A stretch of DNA of 64,000 bases from Pseudomonas sp. B28(2017) (GCF_002113025.1 NZ_NEJH01000010.1:1-64000), one strand, 5' to 3'. Shown: positions 41,915-51,493, counted from the first letter of the stretch. Numbers and translations: made by a program. Notes: generated by a model from the letters alone, not told the origin.

Positions 41915-43414
41915 TTAGCGGAACGGCGGCTCGTCGAAGCTGCGCAGTTTGCGCGAGTGCAGTGAGTTGAGTTCGGTACGCAACAGATCCACCGCCTCGA
42001 TACCTATCTTCAAGTGCTGGCTGACTGCGCGCTCATAGAAGGCGTTCGCCGAGCCCGGCAACTTGATTTCGCTGTGCAGCGGCTTGTCCGATACGCACAA
42101 CAACGTGCCGTACGGCACCCGCAAACGATAACCCTGGGCGGCGATGGTGCCGCTTTCCATGTCCACCGCCACGGCGCGGGACAGGTTGATCAGTGGTCGT
42201 TCCTGGGCCCAGCGCAGCTCCCAGTTACGGTCGTCGTAGGTCAGCACGGTGCCGGTGCGCAGGCGCTTCTTCAGTTCGTCGCCCTTCTCGCCGGTGATGT
42301 TGGCCGCCGCTTGTTGAAGCGCCAACTGCACTTCGGCCAGGGCCGGAATCGGAATGTTCGGCGGCACCACCCGGTCGAGAATCCCGTCGCGGCGCATGTA
42401 AGCGTGGGCCAGCACATAGTCGCCGATGGTTTGCGACTGACGCAGGCCGCCACAGTGACCGATCATCAGCCAGCAATGCGGGCGCAGAACGGCCAGGTGG
42501 TCGGTGATGTTCTTGGCGTTGGACGGGCCGACACCGATGTTGATCAGGGTCACACCGTGGCCGTCGCTGGCGATCAGGTGATAGGCCGGCATCTGATAAC
42601 GGTGCCAGACCACGCCGGCGGCAATCGCCGAGGCTTCGCCGTGATCCATGCTCTTTTCGATGATCACGTTACCCGGCAGCACCATGCGCACGAAGCGCGG
42701 GTCGTTGCGCAGCTGTTCCAGGCCATGGACGATGAACTGGTCGACATAGCGGTGATAGTTGGTCAGCAGAATCCACGGCTGCACATGCCGCCAGTCACTG
42801 CCGGTGTAATGCACCAATCGGCGCAGGGAGAAATCCACCCGTGCGGCATCGAACAGGGCCAGTGGCAGCGGATCGGTGTTTTCCCAGTCGTACAAACCGT
42901 CGGCAATGCCATCGGTCGCGGCCGACAGGTCGGTACTCGGGAACACCCGCGCCAGCACGGCAGCGGTGACGCCGGAACCCGCCAGCTCATCGCCCTGCTC
43001 GACCACATACGGATACGGGATGTTCTGCTCGCTGACCCCGACTTCCACGGTCACGGTGAAGTCGTGCATCAGCGGAACCAGCTGTTCCAGCAGGTATTTA
43101 CGGAAAGCCGATGGATGGGTGACTGTGACGCTGTAGGTGCCTGGCAGCTGGACCTTGGCATAGGCACGGGTAGTCTGCGGGACTTCGCCCTGGCAATGGT
43201 AGGTCAGGCGCAGTTCGGGATAACGGAACAGCGCACGCTGCTCGGCGTCCGGCTCGACACGGTCCTTGAGGTAACGCTTGAGCGCCTGACTCAGCGCGGT
43301 GGTTGCACGATTGTGCAAGAGTGCAAGCCGATCCACGGCTTGCTCGGCGGTTTGAACGACAATAAAAGCTTCGGTCACGATCAGCATCCTGTGTTCTGAC
43401 TTGCAGACCTTCAT
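41915..43414 (-). CDS. amn: AMP nucleosidase
   Basis: A 499-residue enzyme that splits AMP into adenine and ribose 5-phosphate and so lowers AMP pools. The N-terminal regulatory domain has the conserved VPQTTRAYAKVQLPGTYSVTVTHP block, split here as TTRAYAKVQLPGTYSVTVTH. The phosphorylase-like C-terminal half carries LINIGVGPSNAKNITDHLAV and AVAVDMESGTIAAQGYRLRV. Length fits E. coli Amn (484). The exact start is uncertain: ATG at 43414 or 43387, neither with a strong RBS. Confidence 0.92.
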   Translation of the reverse strand: MKVCKSEHRMLIVTEAFIVVQTAEQAVDRLALLHNRATTALSQALKRYLKDRVEPDAEQRALFRYPELRLTYHCQGEVPQTTRAYAKVQLPGTYSVTVTHPSAFRKYLLEQLVPLMHDFTVTVEVGVSEQNIPYPYVVEQGDELAGSGVTAAVLARVFPSTDLSAATDGIADGLYDWENTDPLPLALFDAARVDFSLRRLVHYTGSDWRHVQPWILLTNYHRYVDQFIVHGLEQLRNDPRFVRMVLPGNVIIEKSMDHGEASAIAAGVVWHRYQMPAYHLIASDGHGVTLINIGVGPSNAKNITDHLAVLRPHCWLMIGHCGGLRQSQTIGDYVLAHAYMRRDGILDRVVPPNIPIPALAEVQLALQQAAANITGEKGDELKKRLRTGTVLTYDDRNWELRWAQERPLINLSRAVAVDMESGTIAAQGYRLRVPYGTLLCVSDKPLHSEIKLPGSANAFYERAVSQHLKIGIEAVDLLRTELNSLHSRKLRSFDEPPFR

Positions 43415-43485
43415 CTTGCCTGCATCGTCGCTTCACGGGAACAGTGGCATGTTAGCAATGCAGTAATGCGGTATACGCAGAACAA

Positions 43486-43515
43486 CTGTGGGAGCGAGCC
43501 TGCTCGCTCCCACAG
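43486..43515. repeat. Collapsed REP palindrome (second copy)
   Basis: Identical to the 30-bp palindrome at 27826-27855: CTGTGGGAGCGAG, CCTG, CTCGCTCCCACAG. It lies 14 bp beyond the stop codon of the acyl-CoA dehydrogenase gene, whose transcription runs toward it. Confidence 0.85.
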
Positions 43516-43529
43516 GAGGTCGGTGTCGC

Positions 43530-45179
43530 TCAGATGCCCTGCGGAGTCGATCGGGCGACAATCGCTTCCACGTCCAGGCCTCGTGGTAACGCGCCGTACA
43601 CTCGGCCGCCGCCATCCAGACGACTGGCGATGAAAGCATCACTGACCACCTCGTTCCCGGCTTCCAGCAACAGCTTGGCCTGCAACCCCAGCGCAATGTC
43701 CTCGGTCAACTGCCGGGCGCGGTACTGAATGTCACTGGTGTCCTTGAAGGCCGCCTGCAATTGATGGATGTGCGCAGCCAGGCGCTTGTCGCCATGACCA
43801 TCGCCCAACTCGCTGAACAGCGCGTCGAGCACACCAGGCTCTTTCGACAGGGCACGCAGCACATCAAGGCACTGCACGTTGCCGGAGCCTTCCCATGTCG
43901 AATTCACCGGCGCCTCGCGGTACAGCCGCGGCAGGATGCTGTCTTCGACATAACCTGCGCCGCCCATGCATTCGGCCGCTTCGTTGATCATGGCCGGCGC
44001 TCGCTTGCAGATCCAGTACTTGCCCACGGCCGTCACCAGTCGAGCGAATCTGGCTTCCTGCGAATCGTCCAGATGGTCCAGCGCCCGACCCATGCGCAGG
44101 CTCAAGGCCAGGGCGGCTTCACTTTCCAGAGCCAGATCCGCCAGCACGTTCTGCATCAATGGCTGTTCGCTGAGCAGCTTGCCGCCAACCGAACGGTGAG
44201 CACAATGGTGACTGGCCTGAGTCAGCGCCTGACGCATCAGCGAACTGGAACCGACCATGCAGTCGAAACGAGTCATGGCGACCATCTCGATGATCGTCGG
44301 AACGCCACGCCCCTCTTCACCGACCATCCACGCCAGTGCGCCGCGGAACTCCACTTCGCTGGAAGCGTTGGAGCAATTGCCGAGTTTGTTCTTCAGGCGC
44401 TGGATGTAGAACTGATTACGGGTGTCGTCCGGACGATGGCGCGGCAACAGGAAACAGGTCAGGCCCTTGTCAGTCTGCGCCAGTGTCAGGAAGGCGTCGC
44501 ACATCGGCGCCGAGCAGAACCACTTGTGCCCCACCAACTCATAGGCCTGGCCCGGACCGCTGACGCCGACCGGATACGCCTTGGTGGTATTGGCTCGCAC
44601 ATCGGTGCCGCCCTGCTTCTCGGTCATGGCCATGCCGATGGTGACCCCGGCCTTGTGGGTCATACCGACATTGCGCGGGTCGTATTCGGTGGCGAGGATT
44701 TTCGGCAGCCACTTTTCGGCCAGGTCCGGTTGCAGACGCATGGCCGGAACACTGGCGAAGGTCATGGTCAATGGGCAGCCACTGCCGGCTTCAGCCTGGC
44801 TGTGCAGATACGACATGCAAGCGCGGGCGACATGGGCGCCGTCCTGCGGGTGCGCCCAGGGCAGCGAGGTCAGGCCGTGCTCGACCGCTGTGCGCATCAA
44901 TTGGTGATAGGCCGGATGAAACTCCACCAGGTCGATGCGATGACCAAAGCGGTCATGGCTGTTGAATACCGGCTTGTTCTGATTGGCCAGGAACCCGGCT
45001 TCCATCAAAGGACCACCGGCCAGCGCGCCGTAGGCATCGATCCGCGCTTCGGCCCAACCGGCCCCGAAACGCCGCGACCACTCCTGCAACGGCAAGTCGA
45101 TGCGGTACAGGTTGGCGCCGTCCAATGACGGTGGCTGATTGGTGACTTCGTGGGTTTCGGCGAACTGATGCAGGTTCAT
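43530..45179 (-). CDS. Acyl-CoA dehydrogenase, AidB-like
   Basis: A 549-residue flavoprotein of the AidB group. MAMTEKQGGTDVRANTTKA near residue 185 is the FAD-side signature, LVGHKWFCSAPMCDAFLTL follows, and the C-terminal helical domain holds INEAAECMGGAGYVEDSILP near 420. AidB proteins are larger than beta-oxidation dehydrogenases and, in E. coli, bind DNA during alkylation stress. The start at 45179 follows AAAGGAG; the frame opens 24 bp earlier. It lies 74 bp downstream of ladS on the same strand. Whether it protects DNA or oxidises acyl-CoA is unknown. Confidence 0.87.
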   Translation of the reverse strand: MNLHQFAETHEVTNQPPSLDGANLYRIDLPLQEWSRRFGAGWAEARIDAYGALAGGPLMEAGFLANQNKPVFNSHDRFGHRIDLVEFHPAYHQLMRTAVEHGLTSLPWAHPQDGAHVARACMSYLHSQAEAGSGCPLTMTFASVPAMRLQPDLAEKWLPKILATEYDPRNVGMTHKAGVTIGMAMTEKQGGTDVRANTTKAYPVGVSGPGQAYELVGHKWFCSAPMCDAFLTLAQTDKGLTCFLLPRHRPDDTRNQFYIQRLKNKLGNCSNASSEVEFRGALAWMVGEEGRGVPTIIEMVAMTRFDCMVGSSSLMRQALTQASHHCAHRSVGGKLLSEQPLMQNVLADLALESEAALALSLRMGRALDHLDDSQEARFARLVTAVGKYWICKRAPAMINEAAECMGGAGYVEDSILPRLYREAPVNSTWEGSGNVQCLDVLRALSKEPGVLDALFSELGDGHGDKRLAAHIHQLQAAFKDTSDIQYRARQLTEDIALGLQAKLLLEAGNEVVSDAFIASRLDGGGRVYGALPRGLDVEAIVARSTPQGI

Positions 45180-45253
45180 GACTGGGCTCCTTTGGTCGGC
45201 CAAGGGACTTCAGTTAAGCACCGCCCCTGGACCGTTCAAAGTGTCATATCCGC

Positions 45254-47638
45254 CTAAATGCCGGCGCTTTCGCCCTGTTGTGAGCAAAGCACACGACGGT
45301 AGAGCGCGGCCTGCAAGTCTTCGAATTTCACCGGTTTGCTCAAATGATCAATTACCGCGCCAGTTGGGCAGCGCTCACGGTCACCATCCAGGGCGATCAT
45401 GAACACCGGCAGTTCGGCATAACCCGGTAACGCACGGATCTGGCAGCACACTGACGCACCGTCCTGGAGCGGCAACTGACAATCGACCAGCACCACGTCA
45501 AACACTTCGCGCTGCAAAAGATCGAGCGCAACATCGGCACTGTCGGCCGTACGCACGCGAAACCCCAGCTTGAGCAACATGCCGCGCATCACCAACTGGC
45601 TGATGCCGTTGTCATCCACCAACAGCACGGCACAATCCTGGGGCAAGCGCAGGCGCGGAAAGTCCCGGGTCATCAACGGCGTCACCGGGCGTTCGACCAC
45701 CGGCAGCCCGACTTCCACATCAAGCTGAAACCGGCTGCCACGTCCTGGCTCGGAGCGATGAGTCAGGCGTCCACCCAGCAATTCGACCAACTGTCGACAA
45801 ATCGCAAGGCCAACACCCAGGCCACCGTATTCACGGGTCATCGAGCCATCGAGCTGGAAGAACCGCTGATACATAGTGGCCTCCCCCAAATCGGTGAAGC
45901 CAATGCCCGTGTCGATCACCGCAAAGGTCAACGCCACCCGGTCGGGCTCAATAGCCTTGCCGGTCACCCGTAAGGCCAGACCGCCGACCCGGGTGAACTT
46001 GATGGCGTTATCCAGCAGACATTCCAGGCACTGGGCGATCTTGACGTGGTCGCCGTACAAGCGATCCGGCACACCTGGCGCGACATCGACCTTGAAGTCC
46101 AGCGACTTGCCCGATGCGTTGCCCTCGAACTGCGTGCGCAGTGCCTCGACCGTTCCGCGCAAGCTGAAGGAGTCGGCCGAGGCCTTGAGTTTGCCGGCCT
46201 GCAATTCGGTGAGGGTGAGGATGCCGTTGACCATGCGCATCATGTCCCGCGCTGAGCCCGAAGCCGTCTGCTGGTACTGCTCCAGCTCAGGGTCCATTTC
46301 GACCGTCTGCATCAGTTCCAGCGAACCGATCACACCATTCATGGGCGTGCGCAGTTCATGGGTCAGGGTGGCAAGGAACTCGTCCTTGAGCCTGTTACTA
46401 CGAGCCAGTTGCTGGTTGAGAACCTCAAGTTTCTGGCTGGCGTCGAACAGGGTTTGCGCCTGCTGCTCGCGCATGTCGTTGATGCGGTCGGCCAGCGCCA
46501 GGGACAGCAACGCCACTTCGATGGCCGAGCCGATCTGGCTGGAATACATGGTCAGGAACACGTTCGGCAGGTATCCCAGCACCATCAGTGTATTGACGAT
46601 GCCGCCGAGCAAAAACGCCGACCAGGCAATAATGAAATACCGCGCGACTCGCAGGCCCCGCAGCCAGGCAAAGATCCCGGCGGCAAAAATAATCACGGTG
46701 AACATCAGCGCCAGCGCCGTGGCCAGGCGCAAGGCCAGGGCGTAACTGGTCATCAACGACAGGCCCACGACCAGCGCACTAAAGGCAACCAGCGCCAGCA
46801 ACAAGCGGTCAAGCCAGCGACTGTGGGTAGCCATTTGCAGGAAACTGCGGGCGAACTGACTGCCGAACAGCCCCGCACAGCCGATGAAAAACGGCGTCGC
46901 GGCGTTGGCCCACCAGGGGTTGTCCGGCCAGAAATACTGCACGGCCGCCCCGTTTACCGACAGCTGATACAAACCGAACGAGGCGATATAGAAGATGTAG
47001 TAGAGGTAACTGGTGTCGCGCACGCTGAGGTAGATGAACAGGTTGTAGACCAGCATCCCCAGCAGCACGCCGTAGATCAGCCCCAGTACGTAGAGGCGCA
47101 CGGGCTGCTCTTCGAGGTAGGCCGTGCTCGACCACAAGGTTACCGGTGCCTGGATCGAGCCTTCGCTTTGCAGTCGCAAGAACAGGGTTTCAGCCTGGTC
47201 AGGCTTGAACGTCAGGTCGAACAAATAGTTATTCTGACGAACCTCGCGGCTGGCGAACGGCAAGGCATCGCCGGTCTGCCTGGCCAACTGATAGTTGCCA
47301 GCCGCATCAGGCAAATAGAGATCGAGATGATCGAGGGGCGGATAGGCCAGTTCCAGCAGCCAGGTCCGTTGCACCGCCGGATTGGCCGGACGGTAATGCA
47401 GATCGATTTTCAGCCAGAACACCGAACGCGAATACCCGGCGTTGAGTGTGTCCTTGTGGTGCGGTTTGAAGTTGCCGGCCGCCGCTTGCGCACGGATCTC
47501 CGCGATGGTCGCCTGACCACCTGCATCCTCGTAGACCTGCAGGGCTCGGCCCAAGGGGAGGCTTTGAGTGAACTCATCGAACTCGACGGCGTTTGCCAGG
47601 AGGGGCAAACACAACAGCAACATCAGCAAATAGTGCAT
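45254..47638 (-). CDS. ladS: Hybrid sensor kinase LadS
   Basis: A 794-residue sensor. A signal peptide (about 1-17) is followed by a periplasmic 7TMR-DISMED2 domain (to about 175), seven membrane helices (about 180-385), a HisKA domain with TLTHELRTPMNG (His near residue 425), an HATPase domain (GLGVGLAICRQLVELLGG near 620) and a C-terminal receiver (LLVDDNG near 670, phospho-acceptor Asp in VVLVDCQLP near 718, conserved Lys in LSKPV). LadS works on the GacS/GacA-RsmYZ pathway that switches pseudomonads toward biofilm and away from type III secretion. No Hpt domain is present. Length equals that of P. aeruginosa LadS within one residue, from memory. Confidence 0.92.
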   Translation of the reverse strand: MHYLLMLLLCLPLLANAVEFDEFTQSLPLGRALQVYEDAGGQATIAEIRAQAAAGNFKPHHKDTLNAGYSRSVFWLKIDLHYRPANPAVQRTWLLELAYPPLDHLDLYLPDAAGNYQLARQTGDALPFASREVRQNNYLFDLTFKPDQAETLFLRLQSEGSIQAPVTLWSSTAYLEEQPVRLYVLGLIYGVLLGMLVYNLFIYLSVRDTSYLYYIFYIASFGLYQLSVNGAAVQYFWPDNPWWANAATPFFIGCAGLFGSQFARSFLQMATHSRWLDRLLLALVAFSALVVGLSLMTSYALALRLATALALMFTVIIFAAGIFAWLRGLRVARYFIIAWSAFLLGGIVNTLMVLGYLPNVFLTMYSSQIGSAIEVALLSLALADRINDMREQQAQTLFDASQKLEVLNQQLARSNRLKDEFLATLTHELRTPMNGVIGSLELMQTVEMDPELEQYQQTASGSARDMMRMVNGILTLTELQAGKLKASADSFSLRGTVEALRTQFEGNASGKSLDFKVDVAPGVPDRLYGDHVKIAQCLECLLDNAIKFTRVGGLALRVTGKAIEPDRVALTFAVIDTGIGFTDLGEATMYQRFFQLDGSMTREYGGLGVGLAICRQLVELLGGRLTHRSEPGRGSRFQLDVEVGLPVVERPVTPLMTRDFPRLRLPQDCAVLLVDDNGISQLVMRGMLLKLGFRVRTADSADVALDLLQREVFDVVLVDCQLPLQDGASVCCQIRALPGYAELPVFMIALDGDRERCPTGAVIDHLSKPVKFEDLQAALYRRVLCSQQGESAGI

Positions 47639-47860
47639 TGAAGCCCCAGCGTGGCCTGTCCGGTTCTGTCAGGAAGCCCCCCATTCCTTTTGAGCAGACG
47701 TAAAACCGGTATCACCTGTTATTGGTTTGGATCCACTCTAGCATAGCCGTTGACGGCCACTAAACACCATTGAAATTTTTCCTACAAAGGCTCTAGAACG
47801 GGCGTTTCAGAGCAAATACCAGAAGACATTTTGTGGCCGATGAGTCACCGTGGCGAGGGA

Positions 47861-47877
47861 ACAGCCGGACTGGCTGT
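47861..47877 (+). other. GGA-loop hairpin upstream of thiD
   Basis: ACAGCC-GGACT-GGCTGT forms a 6-bp stem with a GGA in the loop, the shape bound by RsmA/CsrA proteins. It is about 43 bp upstream of the thiD ATG. A single site with a non-A position before GGA is weak evidence. Confidence 0.3.
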
Positions 47878-47920
47878 CGCTACACCCGAAAAACGTTGTT
47901 TGGTGGTAAGCTCGCGCACC

Positions 47921-48718
47921 ATGAATATCTACAGCTCTCGCCCCGTTGTCCTCTGTCTCTCCGGCCACGACCCAAGTGGCGGCGCCGGCTTGCAGGCAGA
48001 TATCGAAGCCCTGCTCGCTCAGGGTTGCCATGCGGCTCCGGCCGTCACCGCCCTGACCGTGCAAGACACCGTCAATGTCACTGACTTCCGCGTCCTCGAC
48101 CGTGAGTGGGTATTGGCCCAGGCCAATGCCGTGCTCAACGACTCCGAAGTCGCGGCCGTCAAACTGGGCATGCTCGGTTCCCTGGAAATGGTCGACACCG
48201 TGGTCGAACTGCTTTCGGCGCACCCGCACTTGCCAGTGGTCTGCGACCCGGTGCTGCGCGCTGGCGGCGGCGGACGCCTGGGCAAGGACGAAGTCGGCTA
48301 TGCCATGCGCGAACGCCTGCTGCCCTTGTCGATCATTGCGACCCCTAACCTTCCCGAAGCCCGAATCCTCGCCGAACTGCCCGAAGGCACCGCGGACGAG
48401 TGCGCCGAAAAACTCCTGCCGTTCGTCAAACACCTGCTGATCACCGGCGGTCATGGCGACGAAACCGAAATCCACAATCGCCTGTACAGCCGCGATGGCC
48501 TGCGCGAAACCTACACCTGCCAGCGCTTGCCCGGCAGTTATCACGGTTCCGGTTGCACCCTGGCCAGTGCCCTCGCCGGTCGTCTGGCCCAGGGCGAAAA
48601 CCTCGCCAGCGCCGTGCAGACCGCGCTTAACTACACGTGGCGCACCCTGCGCGATGCCGAGCAGTTGGGCAAAGGCCAGTTCGTGCCGCGCCGTTTGCCA
48701 CTGGATTTCTGTTCGTAA
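47921..48718 (+). CDS. thiD: Hydroxymethylpyrimidine/phosphomethylpyrimidine kinase
   Basis: A 265-residue ribokinase-fold kinase that phosphorylates HMP and HMP-P to HMP-PP for thiamine synthesis. SGHDPSGGAGLQADIEA (about 15-31) is the family N-terminus, DPVLRAGGGGRLG near 105 and LPGSYHGSGCTLASALAG near 205 form the phosphate/anion hole. The start at 47921 gives the usual length. It heads a thiD-thiE-hemL run on one strand. No TPP riboswitch is seen upstream. Confidence 0.93.
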   Translation: MNIYSSRPVVLCLSGHDPSGGAGLQADIEALLAQGCHAAPAVTALTVQDTVNVTDFRVLDREWVLAQANAVLNDSEVAAVKLGMLGSLEMVDTVVELLSAHPHLPVVCDPVLRAGGGGRLGKDEVGYAMRERLLPLSIIATPNLPEARILAELPEGTADECAEKLLPFVKHLLITGGHGDETEIHNRLYSRDGLRETYTCQRLPGSYHGSGCTLASALAGRLAQGENLASAVQTALNYTWRTLRDAEQLGKGQFVPRRLPLDFCS

Positions 48719-48749
48719 CTTCCATTTGTAATGCGGTGAGGCTTGTCCG

Positions 48750-49373
48750 ATGAAACTACGTGGCCTGTACGCCATTACCGACAGCCAGTTGCTGGCGGGC
48801 AAATTCCTGTCGTACGTGGAGGCAGCGCTGGAAGGCGGTGTCACCTTGCTGCAATACCGCGACAAGAGCAGTGACGAAGCCCGCCGCCTGCGCGAGGCCG
48901 AAGCCTTGCGCGAGTTGTGCGAACGCTACAAGACGCAGTTGATCATCAACGACGATGCCGAGTTGGCGGCACGCCTGAACGTGGGCGTGCACCTGGGTCA
49001 GACCGATGGCCCTTTGACTCCGGCCCGCGCGCTGCTCGGGCGTCAGGCGATCATCGGTTCAACCTGCCATGCGCAACTCGAACTCGCCGAACAAGCGGCC
49101 AAGGAAGGCGCCAGCTACGTCGCGTTCGGCCGCTTCTTCAATTCCAACACCAAACCCGGCGCGCCCACCTGCAGCCTCGACCTGCTCGACCAGGCCCGCC
49201 GACAGCTGCACCTGCCGATCTGCGCGATTGGCGGCATCACCCTGGACAATGCCGCCCCACTGGTGGCTCATGGGGTCGATCTGCTGGCCGTGGTGCATGG
49301 CCTGTTTGGCGCCGAGAGCACGGCTGAAGTAACCCGCCGCGCCCGAGCATTCAATGAATTACTGAAAGTCTGA
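48750..49373 (+). CDS. thiE: Thiamine-phosphate synthase
   Basis: A 207-residue TIM-barrel enzyme that joins HMP-PP (from ThiD) with thiazole phosphate to make thiamine phosphate. LLQYRDKSSDEARR (about 31-44) and IINDDAELAARL (about 69-80) bind pyrophosphate and magnesium. GVHLGQTDGPL, GSTCHAQLELA and AIGGITLDNAAPLVAHG complete the active site. It begins 31 bp after thiD and ends 10 bp before hemL, so the three genes are probably one operon. Confidence 0.95.
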   Translation: MKLRGLYAITDSQLLAGKFLSYVEAALEGGVTLLQYRDKSSDEARRLREAEALRELCERYKTQLIINDDAELAARLNVGVHLGQTDGPLTPARALLGRQAIIGSTCHAQLELAEQAAKEGASYVAFGRFFNSNTKPGAPTCSLDLLDQARRQLHLPICAIGGITLDNAAPLVAHGVDLLAVVHGLFGAESTAEVTRRARAFNELLKV

Positions 49374-49383
49374 GAGCCCGATC

Positions 49384-50667
49384 ATGTCTCGTTCCGAAAC
49401 GCTGTTTGCCAATGCCCAGAAACACATTCCCGGTGGCGTGAACTCGCCGGTTCGCGCGTTCAAGAGCGTCGGCGGCACGCCGTTGTTCTTCAAGCACGCC
49501 GAAGGTGCCTACGTCACTGACGAAGACGACAAGCGCTATGTCGATTACGTCGGTTCCTGGGGCCCGATGATCCTCGGCCACAGCCACCCGGATGTGCTGG
49601 ACGCCGTGCGCAAACAGCTTGAGCACGGACTGTCCTACGGCGCCCCGACCGAGATGGAAACGCAGATGGCCGACCTGGTCTGCTCGCTCGTGCCGTCGAT
49701 GGAAATGGTGCGCATGGTCAGCTCCGGCACCGAAGCGACCATGAGCGCCATCCGCCTGGCCCGTGGCTTCACTGGCCGCGACAGCATCATCAAGTTCGAA
49801 GGCTGCTACCACGGTCACTCCGACAGCCTGCTGGTCAAGGCCGGCTCCGGCGCACTGACCCAGGGCGTACCGAGTTCGGCCGGTGTACCGGCAGCGTTCG
49901 CCAAACACACCCTGACCCTGCCGTTCAATGACATCGATGCCGTTGAGAGCATGCTGGCCGAAGTTGGTGAGGACGTGGCCTGCATCATCGTCGAGCCAGT
50001 GGCCGGCAACATGAACTGCGTGCCGCCGGCACCGGGTTTCCTCGAAGGTCTGCGGACCCTGTGCGACAAGCACGGCGTAGTGCTGATTTTCGACGAAGTG
50101 ATGACCGGTTTCCGTGTCGCCCTCGGCGGTGCCCAGGCGTACTACGGCGTGACCCCGGACTTGACCACCTTCGGCAAGATCATTGGCGGCGGCATGCCGG
50201 TCGGCTGCTTCGGCGGCAAACGCGAAATCATGTCTCGCATCGCCCCGCTGGGCCCGGTGTACCAGGCCGGTACGCTGTCCGGTAACCCGCTGGCGATGGC
50301 CGCTGGCCTGACCACCCTGCGCCTGATCAGCCGCCCGGGCTTCCACGCCGAGCTGACCGACTACACCACTCGCCTGCTCGACGGTCTGCAACAGCGCGCC
50401 GATGCGGCCGGCATTCCGTTCGTGACCACTCAGGCCGGTGGCATGTTCGGCCTGTACTTCAGCGGTGCCGACGACATCGTCACCTTCGATGATGTGATGG
50501 CCAGCGACGCTGCCCTGTTCGGCCGCTTCTTCCACCTGATGCTGGAAGGTGGCGTGTACCTGGCACCGAGCGCCTTCGAAGCCGGTTTCACCTCGATCGC
50601 TCACGGCGAAGCCGAGCTGAAACTGACCCTGGACGCCGCCGAGCGTGCCTTCGCTGCCTTGAAATAA
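49384..50667 (+). CDS. hemL: Glutamate-1-semialdehyde 2,1-aminomutase
   Basis: This 427-residue PLP enzyme makes 5-aminolevulinate for heme and tetrapyrroles. Landmarks are IPGGVNSPVRAFKSVGGTP near the N-terminus, MVSSGTEATMSAIRLARG near 115, FDEVMTGFRVALGG near 238 and the PLP lysine in TTFGKIIGGGMPVG near residue 265. Length equals E. coli HemL within one residue. It follows thiE by 10 bp, and a strong hairpin lies after its stop codon. Confidence 0.96.
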   Translation: MSRSETLFANAQKHIPGGVNSPVRAFKSVGGTPLFFKHAEGAYVTDEDDKRYVDYVGSWGPMILGHSHPDVLDAVRKQLEHGLSYGAPTEMETQMADLVCSLVPSMEMVRMVSSGTEATMSAIRLARGFTGRDSIIKFEGCYHGHSDSLLVKAGSGALTQGVPSSAGVPAAFAKHTLTLPFNDIDAVESMLAEVGEDVACIIVEPVAGNMNCVPPAPGFLEGLRTLCDKHGVVLIFDEVMTGFRVALGGAQAYYGVTPDLTTFGKIIGGGMPVGCFGGKREIMSRIAPLGPVYQAGTLSGNPLAMAAGLTTLRLISRPGFHAELTDYTTRLLDGLQQRADAAGIPFVTTQAGGMFGLYFSGADDIVTFDDVMASDAALFGRFFHLMLEGGVYLAPSAFEAGFTSIAHGEAELKLTLDAAERAFAALK

Positions 50668-50676
50668 AGCTGTAGC

Positions 50677-50707
50677 GCTGACGCTGGCCATCGCCAGCGT
50701 CAGCTTT
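50677..50707 (+). terminator. Terminator-like hairpin after hemL
   Basis: A perfect 12-bp stem, GCTGACGCTGGC and GCCAGCGTCAGC (50677-50688 and 50693-50704), encloses CATC and is followed by TTT. It is 10 bp past the hemL stop and probably ends the thiD-thiE-hemL transcript. Confidence 0.7.
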
Positions 50708-50891
50708 CACCTGCACACCCGCGTTTTTCCTACTCACCTGCCGATAATCCCCCGCAAAGTGGGCGATATATTTCCCGTGCAGCAGAAAAACGAGTAAAGA
50801 CTTTGTAAGGTTGGCCCTGCTTATTTCATAATGCGCGCTTATTGGATCCCCTCGATGGGTCCGCGCGCCCTTCAGAGGTAAGTCGATTCCC

Positions 50892-51446
50892 ATGAACCGC
50901 ACCGGCCGCACCCTTGCACTGGGCTGCCTGTTGCTTCTTCAGCCCCTGCTCGCGCAAGCACAAGCAGGCGGCAACTCGTTGTTGATCCCAGCGATGGGTC
51001 GCTGCACCCTCAATACCCAGCCGCAAGACCTGGAACAGGCGCTCGCCGCCTGCCAGAAAGCGTCGGATGAAGGGGATGCGCAAGCGCAATACGAGTTGGG
51101 TGAGTTCTACTACGAAGGCAGAAGCGCGCCGCGCGACCTCAATAAAGCCCTGAGCTATTTCGAAAAGGCCTCGCTGCAAGGCCACGCCCAGGCGCAATTC
51201 AAGCTCGGCACCATGTTCTTCCATGGCGAAGGCGTGCCGGCCAATAACATTCAGGCGTACATCCTGCTGAAGATGGCGGCGGTCAACGGCGCCGAAGATG
51301 CACTGGACACCGCCGACGAAGTCACCGAAAAGATGCCCCGCGAAGAGCTGGAAGTCGCCACTCAGGTACTTGGGCAGATTTTCCGCAAATACCTGATGGA
51401 ATTGCAGAGCGCCGATGGGCGTACACCTTTCTCGCCACTGCCCTGA
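50892..51446 (+). CDS. Exported Sel1-like repeat protein
   Basis: A protein of 184 residues. A signal peptide (MNRTGRTLALGCLLLLQPLL, cleavage after AQA near residue 24) leads to two or three Sel1-type helical repeats: DEGDAQAQYELGEFYYEGRS and LQGHAQAQFKLGTMFFHGEG are clear copies 36 residues apart. Such repeats bind proteins or peptidoglycan-associated partners. Context matches PA3978. It is probably a separate unit after the hemL terminator. Confidence 0.82.
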   Translation: MNRTGRTLALGCLLLLQPLLAQAQAGGNSLLIPAMGRCTLNTQPQDLEQALAACQKASDEGDAQAQYELGEFYYEGRSAPRDLNKALSYFEKASLQGHAQAQFKLGTMFFHGEGVPANNIQAYILLKMAAVNGAEDALDTADEVTEKMPREELEVATQVLGQIFRKYLMELQSADGRTPFSPLP

Positions 51447-51493
51447 TTTCTGCGTCGACCTTGCTCGCGAATGGGGTGACTCGGTCTTGAGCC

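Noticed and set aside
47639..47920. TPP riboswitch upstream of thiD
   Set aside because: The conserved CUGAGA and the thi-box second half are absent on either strand.
49351..50691. A 446-codon minus-strand frame over hemL
   Set aside because: It covers a complete hemL in antisense and has no homology or RBS.
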